This document shows, piece after piece, positions 1-7,653 of a stretch of 17,667 nucleotides of DNA. The position numbers and the translations under genes were made by a program. The DNA is from an uncultured Clostridia bacterium. Lineage in GTDB: Bacteria > Bacillota > Clostridia > Oscillospirales > Ruminococcaceae. The stretch's first letter is position 1. Each line of letters opens with the position of its first letter. The notes beneath the pieces were generated by a model. That model made no database searches and was not told the DNA's origin. It saw nothing but the letters and a program-made list of their open reading frames with translations. The stretch is from the NCBI GenBank assembly GCA_947631585.1, contig CANRLY010000013.1, positions 1 to 17,667 on the forward strand, in the 5' to 3' direction.

Positions 1-1065
1 ACCCGAACCGCTGAAAGTATATTCCTTGTCGGCAGTGAAAGCTTTGCAGACGGTCATTTTATTTTCGGTGATAGTGCCGGTCTTGTCGGTGCAAATAACT
101 GTTGCGCAGCCCAGCGTTTCAACTGAATGCAGCCTGTGTACAAGTGCGTTTTGCTTTAACATTCGCCTTACTGCCAGAGCAAGAGCTATAGTCACTGCGG
201 CGGGGAGGCCCTCCGGTATTGCGGCTATGGCAACGGTTATTCCCGTCATGAGCATCTGAAACACCGGTTCGCCCCTGAGTATGCCTGCCACTGAAACTAT
301 GATACATACCGCAATGCAGATAAGACCCAACGCCTTTCCCAGTTCGCCCAGCTTTTTCTGCAAAGGAGTCTGCTCCTCGCCGATATCCTCCAACATTCCT
401 GAAACACGTCCCATCTGGGTGCGCAGACCGGTCGCAGTGCAGACGCACCTTGCCGTGCCTTTTACGGCGATAGTTCCCATGTAAGCCATGTGCTCCAGAT
501 TCAGACTGTCAAAGTCGTTTTCGTTGATACGTCTGCGTTTGTCCGCAGGAACAGTCTCACCGGTAAGGATAGATTCGTCGCAGCTGAAATTTTTGCAGGA
601 AATTATCATGCCGTCGCAGGGGATACGGTCGCCGGCTTCAACTTCAAATACGTCTCCCTCCGCCACCTTTTCTGCGGATATGACTTTCAGCACGCCGCTT
701 CTCCAGACTTTCGCCGTGGGAGCAGTCATTTTTTCAAGGGCTTCCAGCGTATGCTCTGTACGAAATTCCTGAATAAACCCTAATATGGCGTTCAGCAGTA
801 CGATAGTAATTATTGCAAGAGCATCGTATATTTCCCCCAGCAGGACAGATATCACTGTTGCCGCAAGCAGTATCATTACCATAAAATCTTTGAACTGACC
901 GGCAAAGATCCCTGCCGCCGACTTCTTTTTCTTTTCGGCGAGACGGTTAGGGCCGTTAATTTTGAAACGCCTTTCCGCTTCCTCGTCGGTCAGTCCCGGA
1001 GGCAGTTGTGTAACAGCCGGCAGCTGCTTTTCGTTTGTTATCTTCTTGTCTAAAATGTCAAGCAT
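1..1065 (-). CDS. Calcium-type cation-transporting P-type ATPase, N-terminal part (cut by window edge)
   Basis: This is the first 355 residues of a P2-type ATPase that pumps cations, probably Ca2+, out across the membrane using ATP; family members are about 870-900 residues, so the ATP-binding part and last helices lie outside the window. Visible in order: a cation-ATPase N-terminal domain (LTDEEAERR..., about residues 20-50), a helix pair at about 61-98, the actuator-domain TGET loop at 168-171, two more helices at about 245-290 with the ion-site motif PEGLPA (284-289), and the phosphorylation motif DKTGT with the acceptor Asp at 327. The start ATG has AAAGGA about 10 nt upstream; the ATG at 1074 in another frame runs into a stop after five codons. 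Ca2+ specificity rests on the PEGL motif and overall resemblance, so Mg2+ or other ions remain possible. It follows dpaB on the same strand but a terminator separates them. Confidence 0.9.
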   Translation of the reverse strand, partial: MLDILDKKITNEKQLPAVTQLPPGLTDEEAERRFKINGPNRLAEKKKKSAAGIFAGQFKDFMVMILLAATVISVLLGEIYDALAIITIVLLNAILGFIQEFRTEHTLEALEKMTAPTAKVWRSGVLKVISAEKVAEGDVFEVEAGDRIPCDGMIISCKNFSCDESILTGETVPADKRRRINENDFDSLNLEHMAYMGTIAVKGTARCVCTATGLRTQMGRVSGMLEDIGEEQTPLQKKLGELGKALGLICIAVCIIVSVAGILRGEPVFQMLMTGITVAIAAIPEGLPAAVTIALALAVRRMLKQNALVHRLHSVETLGCATVICTDKTGTITENKMTVCKAFTADKEYTFSGSG

Positions 1066-1163
1066 TTTCGCTCATTCCTTTCATTGTATCTGTCCTTTCG
1101 GGTAACTGTCGCCGGACATGACCCGTTTGTTTAAACATATTCGCCTGCGGACGTGTTTATGCA

Positions 1164-1196
1164 GAAAATAAAAGCCGCAGAAAGTTCATCTGCGGC
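1164..1196 (-). terminator. Rho-independent terminator after dpaB
   Basis: A perfect 8-bp stem (GCCGCAGA at 1174-1181 with TCTGCGGC at 1189-1196, 7-nt loop) is followed on the minus strand by TTTTATTTT. It starts only 7 nt past the dpaB stop, so it ends the dpaAB transcript before the ATPase gene. Confidence 0.85.
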
Positions 1197-1202
1197 AAAG
1201 AT

Positions 1203-1787
1203 TCAGTATAGAAGCATTGGCTGGAATTGTTTTCCTTTTACTGCCATTGAAATAGTCTGAGGGATAAGCTCGAAATGTGCGACCATAGAAAACGGCTTTT
1301 TCTCAAAATCGTCCTGTGAATACGGCACAAAGTAAAAGTTCCTGTAGTTCTGAAGCGCACCGAGGTTTTTTGCTGCGGCGGCAAGCGCATCATTTGTGGA
1401 AACGGCTATGACTACCGGCAGCGAGTTCCTGACGTGACTTTTCACCGCCATGGTGACCGGCGTGTCCGTAATGCCAAGCGCCAGTTTCGCCAAAGTGTTG
1501 CCGGTGCAGGGAGCAACGCACATCACGTCAAGCAATTTCTTTGGACCTATAGGTTCGGCGGCTTCTATGGTAGAGATGACCTTTCTGCCGCAGATGTTTT
1601 CAAGCTCGGCAATATGCTCGGCTGCTGTGCCGAACCGACTGTCGATAGAAGCGGAGTTGAAAGACATTATTGGGATAACTTCGCAGCCCAGCTCCGCAAG
1701 TTTTCCGGCAGCGGCAAAAGCCCTTTTGAACGTGCAGAAAGAACCGCACACGCCGAATCCCACTCTGAGACCTTTCAGGTTCTCCAT
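1203..1787 (-). CDS. dpaB: Dipicolinate synthase subunit B (SpoVFB-type flavoprotein)
   Basis: DpaB works with DpaA to convert 4-hydroxytetrahydrodipicolinate into dipicolinate, the spore-core chelator, in the mother cell during late sporulation. The product (194 residues from this start, family about 195-200) shows the family N-terminus LKGLRVGFGVCGSFCTF, the flavoprotein-fold signature MCVAPCTGNTLAKLALG, and the typical C-terminus FYFVPYSQDDFEKKP... GKQFQPMLLY, so it appears intact. I prefer the ATG at 1787 (MENLKGLRVG) because the ATG at 1799 would sit directly against the AAAGGA ribosome site; spacing to 1787 is long (about 12 nt), so 1799 is still possible. Only 32 nt separate it from the stop of the detached dpaA C-terminus, the normal operon arrangement. 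With the 8.9-kb insertion in place it is cut off from the sporulation-type promoter upstream of dpaA. Confidence 0.92.
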   Translation of the reverse strand: MENLKGLRVGFGVCGSFCTFKRAFAAAGKLAELGCEVIPIMSFNSASIDSRFGTAAEHIAELENICGRKVISTIEAAEPIGPKKLLDVMCVAPCTGNTLAKLALGITDTPVTMAVKSHVRNSLPVVIAVSTNDALAAAAKNLGALQNYRNFYFVPYSQDDFEKKPFSMVAHFELIPQTISMAVKGKQFQPMLLY

Positions 1788-1819
1788 AAGTAAGATCATT
1801 CCTTTCTGAGCCGTCTGTA

Positions 1820-1898
1820 TCAGATCTCTTCCGATAAAATGTTAAGGACCGTTTCGCCGATCAGCCGACCGGCAGTTATCGGGGCGACTTTCCCCGGA
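1820..1898 (-). pseudogene. dpaA: Detached C-terminal piece of dpaA (dipicolinate synthase subunit A)
   Basis: On the minus strand the frame ending at the TGA 1822-1820 reads PGKVAPITAG followed by RLIGETVLNILSEEI. This is the conserved DpaA C-terminus (compare LPGIVAPKTAG in B. subtilis SpoVFA). It has no start codon or ribosome site of its own and sits 32 nt before dpaB. The rest of dpaA is at 10824-11589 in the same orientation. Joining the parts at the shared TCCG (1898-1895 and 10827-10824) gives ALSLPGKVAPITAG in frame. It was not an independent open reading frame and is easily missed. Confidence 0.9.
1895..1898. repeat. Left attachment core (attL), CGGA
   Basis: CGGA on the plus strand (TCCG in dpaA sense) marks the border between the dpaA C-terminal codons and foreign sequence. 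It is flanked by a dyad, TTTCCC at 1889-1894 and GGGAAG at 1899-1904, matching at 5 of 6 positions. Serine recombinase sites typically have such imperfect dyads around a very short core. The true crossover dinucleotide cannot be told from the sequence. Confidence 0.6.
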
Positions 1899-2231
1899 GG
1901 GAAGGCAATTCTGCAAAACCACCGAAAACGTTTAAGCAAATATTTGCGCTGTAAGGACAACTTCCGCAGGGAAGATCTCAAAAATTCTGCCGCTGACGGA
2001 ACACTAGCGTATGTGTAAAATATTTGATATTTGCAGACGCTGACTTTTGGTCATTATAACCACAAATACATATACTGCAATAAAAAGATACTAAATTTGT
2101 TCATATTGATAAGCTATAATTATAACATATCGCAGCAAGCAGAACAAAGCAAAATTGCCTGTTTGAGTTTCAGAAAAATGTATTGTTTACATTTTCAGGA
2201 ATCTGGAATTTTGTGCAGACAGCCTGGCTTG

Positions 2232-2253
2232 CGGTTACAATTCGGTTACAATT
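2232..2253. repeat. Tandem 11-bp repeat, two exact copies
   Basis: CGGTTACAATT occurs at 2232-2242 and again at 2243-2253 with no gap. One copy is about one helical turn, so two proteins could bind on the same face; no function is known to me. Confidence 0.75.
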
Positions 2254-2286
2254 GTGATAAATTTGTGGGCAAAATGTATAAAAATC

Positions 2287-2400
2287 AGGCGTTTGATATG
2301 TTTAAAATGCCATAATTAATTACAAATGAATGATTTTGAACTAAAACGCTTGATATTTTACGAAAGATATTGTATATTTTTATTAACGTAAAACGTTTGA
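2287..2400. promoter_or_regulatory. Three LacI-family operator-like sites
   Basis: Three related sites share the core RCGYTTGA: GGCGTTTGATA centred at 2290/2291, AAAACGCTTGATA at 2347/2348 and AAAACGTTTGAAA at 2394/2395. The last contains the perfect palindrome AAACGTTT (2391-2398), and a central CG dyad is typical of LacI/GalR operators. The second overlaps the -35 box and the third lies near the expected transcript start of the adjacent lacI-type gene. This suggests repression of the gene by its own product, perhaps with looping to the first site. Confidence 0.6.
2350..2378 (+). promoter_or_regulatory. Sigma-A-type promoter of the LacI-family gene
   Basis: TTGATA (2350-2355), 17-nt spacer, TATATT (2373-2378). 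Transcription would start near 2385, leaving a leader of about 50 nt. The -35 box lies inside an operator-like site. Confidence 0.6.
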
Positions 2401-2433
2401 AATGAATCTGTTTACGAAAGGCGGAAGTTGTGC

Positions 2434-3444
2434 TTGGTCTCACTGAAGGATATTTCCGCCCGCTGCGGAGTTTCAGTCGCAACTGTCAGCAAGGCGCTGA
2501 ATGACCATAAGGACGTAAGCGCTGCCACAAAAGAAAAGTTATTGAAGGTCGCAAGGGACATGGGTTATTTCCCGAATTCTCAGGCTAGGGCTCTGAAAAC
2601 CAAAAGGACCTATAACTTGGGCGTTATGTTTCTCGATGCGGCGGACAGCGGTCTGACACACGAATTTTTTGCAAAGATACTCAACAGCTTCAAAACAGAG
2701 GCTGAAAATTCAGGTTACGATATAACATTTATAAATAAAGGGCTCGGCGTAAGGAAAATGACTACTTACGAACATTGCAAGTACCGCAATGTTGACGGCG
2801 TGATAATCGCTTGTACCGATTTCACCGATCCCGATGTCTATGAAGTCGTGAACGGCGATATCCCGGTGGTCACTATCGACCATATCTTTGATTGCACCAC
2901 TGCGGTGCTCTCTGATAACTTCGCCGGCGTGACCGCTCTGGTGGAACACGTTTGCGGCAAAGGTCATAAAGATCTGGCGTTTATCCAAGGCAATAAATCT
3001 GCCGTTGCTGAAAAAAGGCTGACAGGTTTCTATAAAGCAGGCAGGAGCAAGGGACTCGAAATTGATCCGGAATTTGTTATCTCCGGCGATTACCATAATC
3101 CTGACCTTACATATAAATATACGGTCCAGCTGCTGAGATCAAGAAAAAAGCCGACCTGCATTTTCCTGCCTGATGACTACTCTGCCATCGGCGCATATAA
3201 TGCAGCGCACGACCTGGGTCTTGAAGTTGGCAGGGATATCTCCATGGTGGGATACGACGGCATCTCTTATTCGCAGTTCCTTTCGCCGAAGCTTACCACT
3301 TACCGGCAGGATACTGAAAGTATCGGTCGGGTGGCGGCAAGACGGCTGATAGAACTTATCGAAAACCCGCAGACGACCTTTAAAGAGGTCATCAATATAA
3401 GCGGTGAGCTTATCGAGGGCAACTCGGTGGCTGAAATTATCTGA
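2434..3444 (+). CDS. LacI/GalR-family transcriptional regulator of the sugar transporter operon
   Basis: The product is 336 residues, the usual size. Residues about 1-50 form the helix-turn-helix and hinge (MVSLKDISARCGVSVATVSKALNDH, with the family-typical VATVSKALN recognition helix), followed by a periplasmic-binding-protein-like effector domain with FIQGN, FLPDDYSAIGA and SMVGYDG blocks. I choose the TTG at 2434 because the AAGGCGG ribosome site (2418-2424) is 9 nt away and the family begins MVSLKDI; the TTG at 2428 is only 3 nt away. It is followed after 54 nt by the binding-protein gene, so it very probably senses the imported sugar or its phosphate and controls that operon and itself through the sites at 2287-2400. 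The ligand cannot be named from sequence. Confidence 0.92.
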   Translation: MVSLKDISARCGVSVATVSKALNDHKDVSAATKEKLLKVARDMGYFPNSQARALKTKRTYNLGVMFLDAADSGLTHEFFAKILNSFKTEAENSGYDITFINKGLGVRKMTTYEHCKYRNVDGVIIACTDFTDPDVYEVVNGDIPVVTIDHIFDCTTAVLSDNFAGVTALVEHVCGKGHKDLAFIQGNKSAVAEKRLTGFYKAGRSKGLEIDPEFVISGDYHNPDLTYKYTVQLLRSRKKPTCIFLPDDYSAIGAYNAAHDLGLEVGRDISMVGYDGISYSQFLSPKLTTYRQDTESIGRVAARRLIELIENPQTTFKEVINISGELIEGNSVAEII

Positions 3445-3463
3445 GGCATTAATTAAAATAACA

Positions 3464-3490
3464 TATAATGCATTCATTCTTATGAGGAGG
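3464..3490 (+). promoter_or_regulatory. Possible -10 box and strong ribosome site before the binding-protein gene
   Basis: The 54-nt gap contains a perfect TATAAT at 3464-3469 without a recognisable -35 box at the right spacing, and AGGAGG at 3485-3490, 8 nt before the ATG. A separate promoter would fit the gene's high-expression codon bias, but the missing -35 makes this uncertain. Confidence 0.35.
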
Positions 3491-3498
3491 AAAAAATC

Positions 3499-5013
3499 AT
3501 GACCAAACTTAAAAGAGTTCTCGCTGGTTCTCTTGCTGTTCTGATGGCTGGTTCTGCACTGGCTGCTTGTAGCAAGAAAGACAGCGGAGGCAACGGCGAT
3601 ACCAGCTACAAGGGCTTTAATGAAGAAGCAAACAAAAAAGCCGCTGAAGCTGGCGCATTCAAGCCGACTAAGGCTGAAACTCAGAAACAGAACACTGAGG
3701 GAAGCGAAGAGTCCAAGAAACAGATAAGGATCTACACTTGGAACGAGGAGTTCAAGGAGAGACTTAGATGTTACTATCCTGAGTACGACAAGGAAGCTTC
3801 TGAATTCGAAGTTAACGAGGACGGTTCTCAGGGCGCTCGTAAGGTTGGCGAACACGAATACCTCAAGGACGGTACTGAGATCGTTTGGGTAACCACTCCT
3901 AACACCGATAACCAGTATCAGAACAAGCTCGACGAAGATCTGAAGAATCAGGCTGACAGCGATATGAAGATCGATATGTTCCTCGTAGAAGCTGACTACG
4001 CTATGAAGTACCTCAACGGACCTTACACCATGTCTGTTGCTGAAGTTGGACTTACCGATTCAGATACCGCTGACCAGTATGAATATACTAAGGTTGCAGG
4101 TTCTGACGCTAACGGCACCCTTCAGGCTGTTTCTTGGCAGGCAACTCCTGGACTTTTTGCTTACAGAAGAGACATCGCTAAGGATGTATTCGGAACCGAT
4201 GATCCTGAAAAGATCCAGGCTGAACTCGCTGACTGGGATAAGTTTAATGCAGCAGCTGCTAAGCTGAAAGAGGCTGGCTACTTCATGCTCTCTGGTTACG
4301 ACGATTCTTACCGTGTATTCTCCAACAACGTTACTTATCCTTGGGTTAACGCAAACAGCGAGATCGTTATCGACGATAACCTCCTGAAATGGGTTGACCA
4401 GACTAAGGAATTTACCGACAAGGGCTACAACAACAAGACTTCTCTGTGGGCTCCCGAATGGAATGCCGACCAGGGATCTAAGGGTAAAGTATTCGGATTC
4501 TTCTACTCCACTTGGGGCATTGACTTCACCCTCGCTGGAAACGCTGAAGACAACAAGGGTCAGAAAGACGGTCTGTATGGTAAATACGCCGTTTGCGCAG
4601 GTCCTCAGGCTTACTTCTGGGGCGGTACTTGGATGGTTGCTTCCGCTGGATGCGACAACAAGGATAAGGTTGCTGACATCATGAAGCAGCTTACCTGCAA
4701 CAAGGATATCCTTCTTGACATCACCAAGGGAACTCAGGACTATACCAATACTAAGTCCGGTATGGAAGAGTATGCTTCCACAGACTTCAAGTCTGAATTC
4801 CTCGGCGGTCAGAACCACATCGCTCTCTTTGCTGAAGCCGCTCCTAAGATCGACTTCTCCAAGGTTGGTCCTTATGACCAGGGTCTTAACGAATCCTTCC
4901 AGTCTGCTATGAAGGACTACTTCACCGGAAAGGTTGACAAGGATACCGCATTTGACAACTTCTACAAGTCTGCTATTGAGAAGTATCCTGAACTGAAGAA
5001 ACCCGGTAAATAA
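3499..5013 (+). CDS. Sugar ABC transporter substrate-binding lipoprotein
   Basis: This captures a carbohydrate, probably an oligosaccharide, outside the cell and delivers it to the two permeases encoded next. The 504-residue product begins with a lipoprotein signal peptide (positive MTKLKRVL, hydrophobic stretch, lipobox LAAC with lipidated Cys24), then a Ser/Gly/Lys-rich linker and a family 1 type binding-protein fold. Visible blocks include QIRIYTWNEEF (about residue 75), KIDMFLVEADYAMKYL, VSWQATPGLFAYRRDIAK and WGGTWMVASAGC. It is larger than many such proteins, with an insertion rich in charged residues near 85-130. Codon choice is strongly biased to AAC, TTC, GAC, GGT and CTC, unlike its neighbours, which suggests very high expression. 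The sugar is not identifiable here. Confidence 0.93.
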   Translation: MTKLKRVLAGSLAVLMAGSALAACSKKDSGGNGDTSYKGFNEEANKKAAEAGAFKPTKAETQKQNTEGSEESKKQIRIYTWNEEFKERLRCYYPEYDKEASEFEVNEDGSQGARKVGEHEYLKDGTEIVWVTTPNTDNQYQNKLDEDLKNQADSDMKIDMFLVEADYAMKYLNGPYTMSVAEVGLTDSDTADQYEYTKVAGSDANGTLQAVSWQATPGLFAYRRDIAKDVFGTDDPEKIQAELADWDKFNAAAAKLKEAGYFMLSGYDDSYRVFSNNVTYPWVNANSEIVIDDNLLKWVDQTKEFTDKGYNNKTSLWAPEWNADQGSKGKVFGFFYSTWGIDFTLAGNAEDNKGQKDGLYGKYAVCAGPQAYFWGGTWMVASAGCDNKDKVADIMKQLTCNKDILLDITKGTQDYTNTKSGMEEYASTDFKSEFLGGQNHIALFAEAAPKIDFSKVGPYDQGLNESFQSAMKDYFTGKVDKDTAFDNFYKSAIEKYPELKKPGK

Positions 5014-5041
5014 TAGTACAATTTGATAATTGATGGAAGAT

Positions 5042-5072
5042 CGGGGCGGGTGTGTACCCGTTCCCGGTTTTT
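5042..5072 (+). terminator. Intercistronic terminator/attenuator between binding protein and permeases
   Basis: CGGG-g-CGGGT (5042-5051) pairs with ACCCG-tt-CCCG (5056-5066) around a GTGT loop and is followed by TTTTT at 5068-5072. A hairpin here would stop part of the transcription or protect the upstream message. The binding protein would then be made in excess over the permeases, as is common in such operons. Confidence 0.7.
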
Positions 5073-5126
5073 CATAATCAAATAATATTATTGAAAGGAT
5101 ACAGCTTTGGTGTAAAGGGTGATATG

Positions 5127-6062
5127 ATGGTTAAACGTAAATCTATCAGTTACGCAAAATGGGGTTATATTTTCATAATTCCATTCTTTGTCGTATTTAT
5201 TATTTTCAATCTTGTTCCGCTTGTATCCACGTTCTATAACTCGTTTTTTGAGAATTACATAGCTCAGGGATATATGCAGATCGGTCCTAATTGGGTCGGC
5301 ATGGATAACTACTCGACCCTATTTTCCCCTGATACAGAATTGTCAAAATATTTGGGTAATACCTTCGTGCTCTGGCTCCTTGGCTTTATCCCTCAGATCT
5401 TCTTCTCACTGCTTTTTGCATCGTGGTTCACAGACCTGAGACTTAAACTCAAGACTGGCGCTTACAAAGTTATTTTCTATCTGCCAAACGTTATAATGGC
5501 AGCTGCAATGGGTATGCTTTTCTTCACCCTGTTTTCTCCGAACGGTCCTATCAACGACATCTATATGAAAATAACCGGTGCGGCTGAGCCTATAAGATAC
5601 TTTGACAACGTATGGACTCAGAGAAGCGTTATAGCGATCATCAACTTCCTTATGTGGTACGGAAATACCACCATTATGCTGATGGCGGCTATCAACGGTA
5701 TAGACACTTCACTTTATGAATCTGCCCAGATAGACGGAGCTAATCCTACCCAGACTTTCTGGAAGATCACTATTCCGCTTATCAGGCCTATACTCCTTTA
5801 TGTACTCATCACATCGCTTATCGGTGGTCTCCAGATGTACGACGTTCCTCAGATCATCACCAAGAACGGTGAAAACGTAAACAGAACGTCCATGACTCTG
5901 GTAATGTACCTCCAGAAGCACCTGTTCAGCAAGAACTATGGTATGGCTGGTGCGCTTTCAGTAATACTGTTTATTATCGCAGGCGTGCTCAGTATGCTCG
6001 TATTCTTCTTTGTACAGGAAAGAGATCCTAAGGCTAAAAAGAAGAAAGGGGGAAATAAATAA
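5127..6062 (+). CDS. Sugar ABC transporter permease, MalF/LacF type
   Basis: This is one of two membrane subunits forming the sugar channel. The 311-residue protein has about six membrane helices, beginning with IFIIPFFVVFIIFNLVPLV near the N-terminus. The cytoplasmic EAA loop that docks the ATPase is YESAQIDGANPTQTFWKITI at about 197-216. The frame is open back to 5052, but the start is placed at ATG 5127 (MVKRKS): AAAGGG at 5114-5119 is 7 nt away and the upstream residues look non-coding. ATG 5124, directly before it, is the alternative. No ATP-binding subunit is encoded in the window, so a shared MsmX/MsmK-type ATPase elsewhere is inferred. Its stop codon overlaps the next start by one base. 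Confidence 0.93.
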   Translation: MVKRKSISYAKWGYIFIIPFFVVFIIFNLVPLVSTFYNSFFENYIAQGYMQIGPNWVGMDNYSTLFSPDTELSKYLGNTFVLWLLGFIPQIFFSLLFASWFTDLRLKLKTGAYKVIFYLPNVIMAAAMGMLFFTLFSPNGPINDIYMKITGAAEPIRYFDNVWTQRSVIAIINFLMWYGNTTIMLMAAINGIDTSLYESAQIDGANPTQTFWKITIPLIRPILLYVLITSLIGGLQMYDVPQIITKNGENVNRTSMTLVMYLQKHLFSKNYGMAGALSVILFIIAGVLSMLVFFFVQERDPKAKKKKGGNK

Positions 6063-6937
6063 TGGCAGCACCAATTGATGCGGTTGGAGCAAAAAGTAAC
6101 TCCACGACCCTCTTGATCAGAAGAATAATTTGCTATGTTGTTCTCACATTGGTAGCGGTTATTTCATTGATTCCTTTCTACATTCTTATCATTAACATGA
6201 CAAGAGAGCATAGCCATATTCAGAAAGGCTTCTCTGTCTTACCGGAAGGTAAGTTGATCGATAACTTCAAATCAGTTATTAATAACCAAGACTGGAAAAT
6301 GTTGAACTCCCTTAAAAACAGCCTTATTGTTTCTGCTCTTTCGGCGCTGCTTTCAACATATTTTTCAGCTCTTACGGCTTATGCTATCCATGTTTATGAC
6401 TTCAAGCTCAGAAAACCAGTTTTCACTTTCATACTTATGATCATGATGGTTCCTACTCAGGTTTCTGCACTTGGTTTTGTAAGGTTAATGACTAGCTGGA
6501 AGCTTATTGACAACTTTATTCCTCTTATTGTTCCTTCTATTGCTGCTCCTGCAACGTTCTTCTTTATGAAGCAGTATATGGAAAGTTCGTTGCCACTAGA
6601 CATAGTCGAAGCGGCACGAATAGACGGAAGCGGTGAATTCCGAACGTTCAATTCGTTGATACTTCCTATAATGAAGCCAGCGATCGCAGTTCAGGCAATA
6701 TTCACATTCGTTTCCAGCTGGAACAACTTCTTCATTCCTGGACTTATTCTTTCTGATAAGAATAAGAGAACACTTCCTATCGTTATCAATATCATTCGTA
6801 GTGCGGATTACTCAGTATTTGATATGGGTTCGGTTTACATGGCTATCGGAATCTCAATTCTTCCTGTTGCTTTGGTTTACCTGTTCCTGTCCAAGTTCAT
6901 TATTCGTGGTATTGCACTGGGAAGCGTTAAAGGCTAA
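6062..6937 (+). CDS. Sugar ABC transporter permease, MalG type
   Basis: This is the second membrane subunit of the sugar importer, 291 residues with about six helices and the EAA loop EAARIDGSGEFRTFNSLILP starting near residue 183. It begins in the TAATG overlap with the preceding permease, so the two are translationally coupled and made in equal amounts. AAAGGGGG at 6045-6052 serves as ribosome site. The C-terminus (FIIRGIALGSVKG) matches the family's usual end, so it is full length. It closes the operon and a terminator follows at 6963. Confidence 0.93.
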   Translation: MAAPIDAVGAKSNSTTLLIRRIICYVVLTLVAVISLIPFYILIINMTREHSHIQKGFSVLPEGKLIDNFKSVINNQDWKMLNSLKNSLIVSALSALLSTYFSALTAYAIHVYDFKLRKPVFTFILMIMMVPTQVSALGFVRLMTSWKLIDNFIPLIVPSIAAPATFFFMKQYMESSLPLDIVEAARIDGSGEFRTFNSLILPIMKPAIAVQAIFTFVSSWNNFFIPGLILSDKNKRTLPIVINIIRSADYSVFDMGSVYMAIGISILPVALVYLFLSKFIIRGIALGSVKG

Positions 6938-6962
6938 TAAGTTTCAATACTTGCAAAAAATT

Positions 6963-6992
6963 AAGCGTGTCGTTTGTCGGCACGCTTTTTTT
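6963..6992. terminator. Terminator between the transporter operon and the HAD gene, probably two-way
   Basis: AAGCGTGTCG (6963-6972) pairs with CGGCACGCTT (6978-6987), one G-T pair included, followed by a seven-T run on the plus strand. On the minus strand the stem is followed by TTAATTTTTT, so it can also end the recombinase/HAD transcript, whose stop codon is only 2 nt away. Confidence 0.85.
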
Positions 6993-6993
6993 G

Positions 6994-7644
6994 TTATAAT
7001 TTCTCAAGAAGATCAATAACTTGCCCCAGGTCGTCAAGCCTTGCGGCGCATAATTTCAATAACTCCTCGTCCGGCTCTGAAAGATCTGGTATCATCACCG
7101 GCATACACCCTGCACGGTAGGCTGAAATTATCCCGTTCGGGGAATCCTCAAGCGCCAGACACTCACCGGCTGGGAGCCCCAGTTCTGCCGCAGCTTTTAT
7201 GTAAATGTCAGGCTCCGGCTTGCCGTTTTTGACGTTTGGCGCACATACGATCTTGTCAAAACACCCAAGCACTCCTGCCATGTTAAGATATTGAGTTGTT
7301 CGGCTCATGTCAGTGGAAGTTGCCACCGCCGTGAGATAACCTTTTTCTTTAAGATAGGTAAGCAGTTTGTCCAGACCGGGCTTCTTTTCCACACCGTTTT
7401 CGGCAATGTAATTTTCCATCAGTTCACGCCGTTTTGCACGGATAGTTTTGTAGTCGAACTCCTCCCCGAAAATGCCTTTGAGCTTAGGCTCTGCTAATTT
7501 CGGCGACAGACTGCGTATCCCAAGGATATGTTCGGTTTTGACCTCGAATCCGTATAACGCAGCGGCTTCTTTCCAAAACTGCATAAGCAGCTTTTCGGTG
7601 TCCAGTATCAGACCGTCCATGTCAAATATAACAGCTTTTATCAT
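6994..7644 (-). CDS. HAD-superfamily phosphatase, beta-phosphoglucomutase-like
   Basis: This is a cytoplasmic haloacid-dehalogenase-type hydrolase or mutase of subfamily IA, 216 residues, acting on a small phosphorylated substrate such as a sugar phosphate. All four motifs are present: DMDG with nucleophile Asp8 and Asp10; the motif II Ser/Thr in VATST (about 108-111); Lys142 in GKPEP; and EDSPNG at 166-171. A helical cap lies between motifs I and II. The motif-I Glu near residue 17 (DTE) and the SPNG loop are seen in beta-phosphoglucomutase relatives, but the substrate cannot be fixed. Its ATG follows AGGAGG and is 9 nt after the recombinase stop, so the two genes share a transcript. Next to a sugar importer, a role in handling the imported sugar's phosphate is plausible. 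Confidence 0.88.
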   Translation of the reverse strand: MIKAVIFDMDGLILDTEKLLMQFWKEAAALYGFEVKTEHILGIRSLSPKLAEPKLKGIFGEEFDYKTIRAKRRELMENYIAENGVEKKPGLDKLLTYLKEKGYLTAVATSTDMSRTTQYLNMAGVLGCFDKIVCAPNVKNGKPEPDIYIKAAAELGLPAGECLALEDSPNGIISAYRAGCMPVMIPDLSEPDEELLKLCAARLDDLGQVIDLLEKL

Positions 7645-7653
7645 GTTATCCTC

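Larger units (their letters stand above)
1899..2433. other. AT-rich noncoding left end of the element
   Basis: No convincing gene is present. It holds AAAACGTTTAA at 1925-1935 (resembling the LacI-type sites further on), an adjacent perfect palindrome GCAAATATTTGC at 1936-1947, an imperfect inverted repeat at 2173-2196, an exact tandem 11-bp repeat at 2232-2253, and the promoter and operator-like sites of the LacI gene at 2287-2400. A 94-codon frame at 2031-2315 has no ribosome site or recognisable protein character. Confidence 0.7.

Noticed and set aside
2031..2315. A 94-codon open frame in the AT-rich region before the LacI gene
   Set aside because: No ribosome site, AT-driven composition (many Tyr, Asn, Ile, Lys), overlaps repeats and an operator-like site, and resembles no protein family I know.
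4060..4818. Long open frames opposite the binding-protein gene and similarly opposite the L,D-transpeptidase and purL genes
   Set aside because: They are shadows caused by strong codon bias, without ribosome sites or family resemblance.
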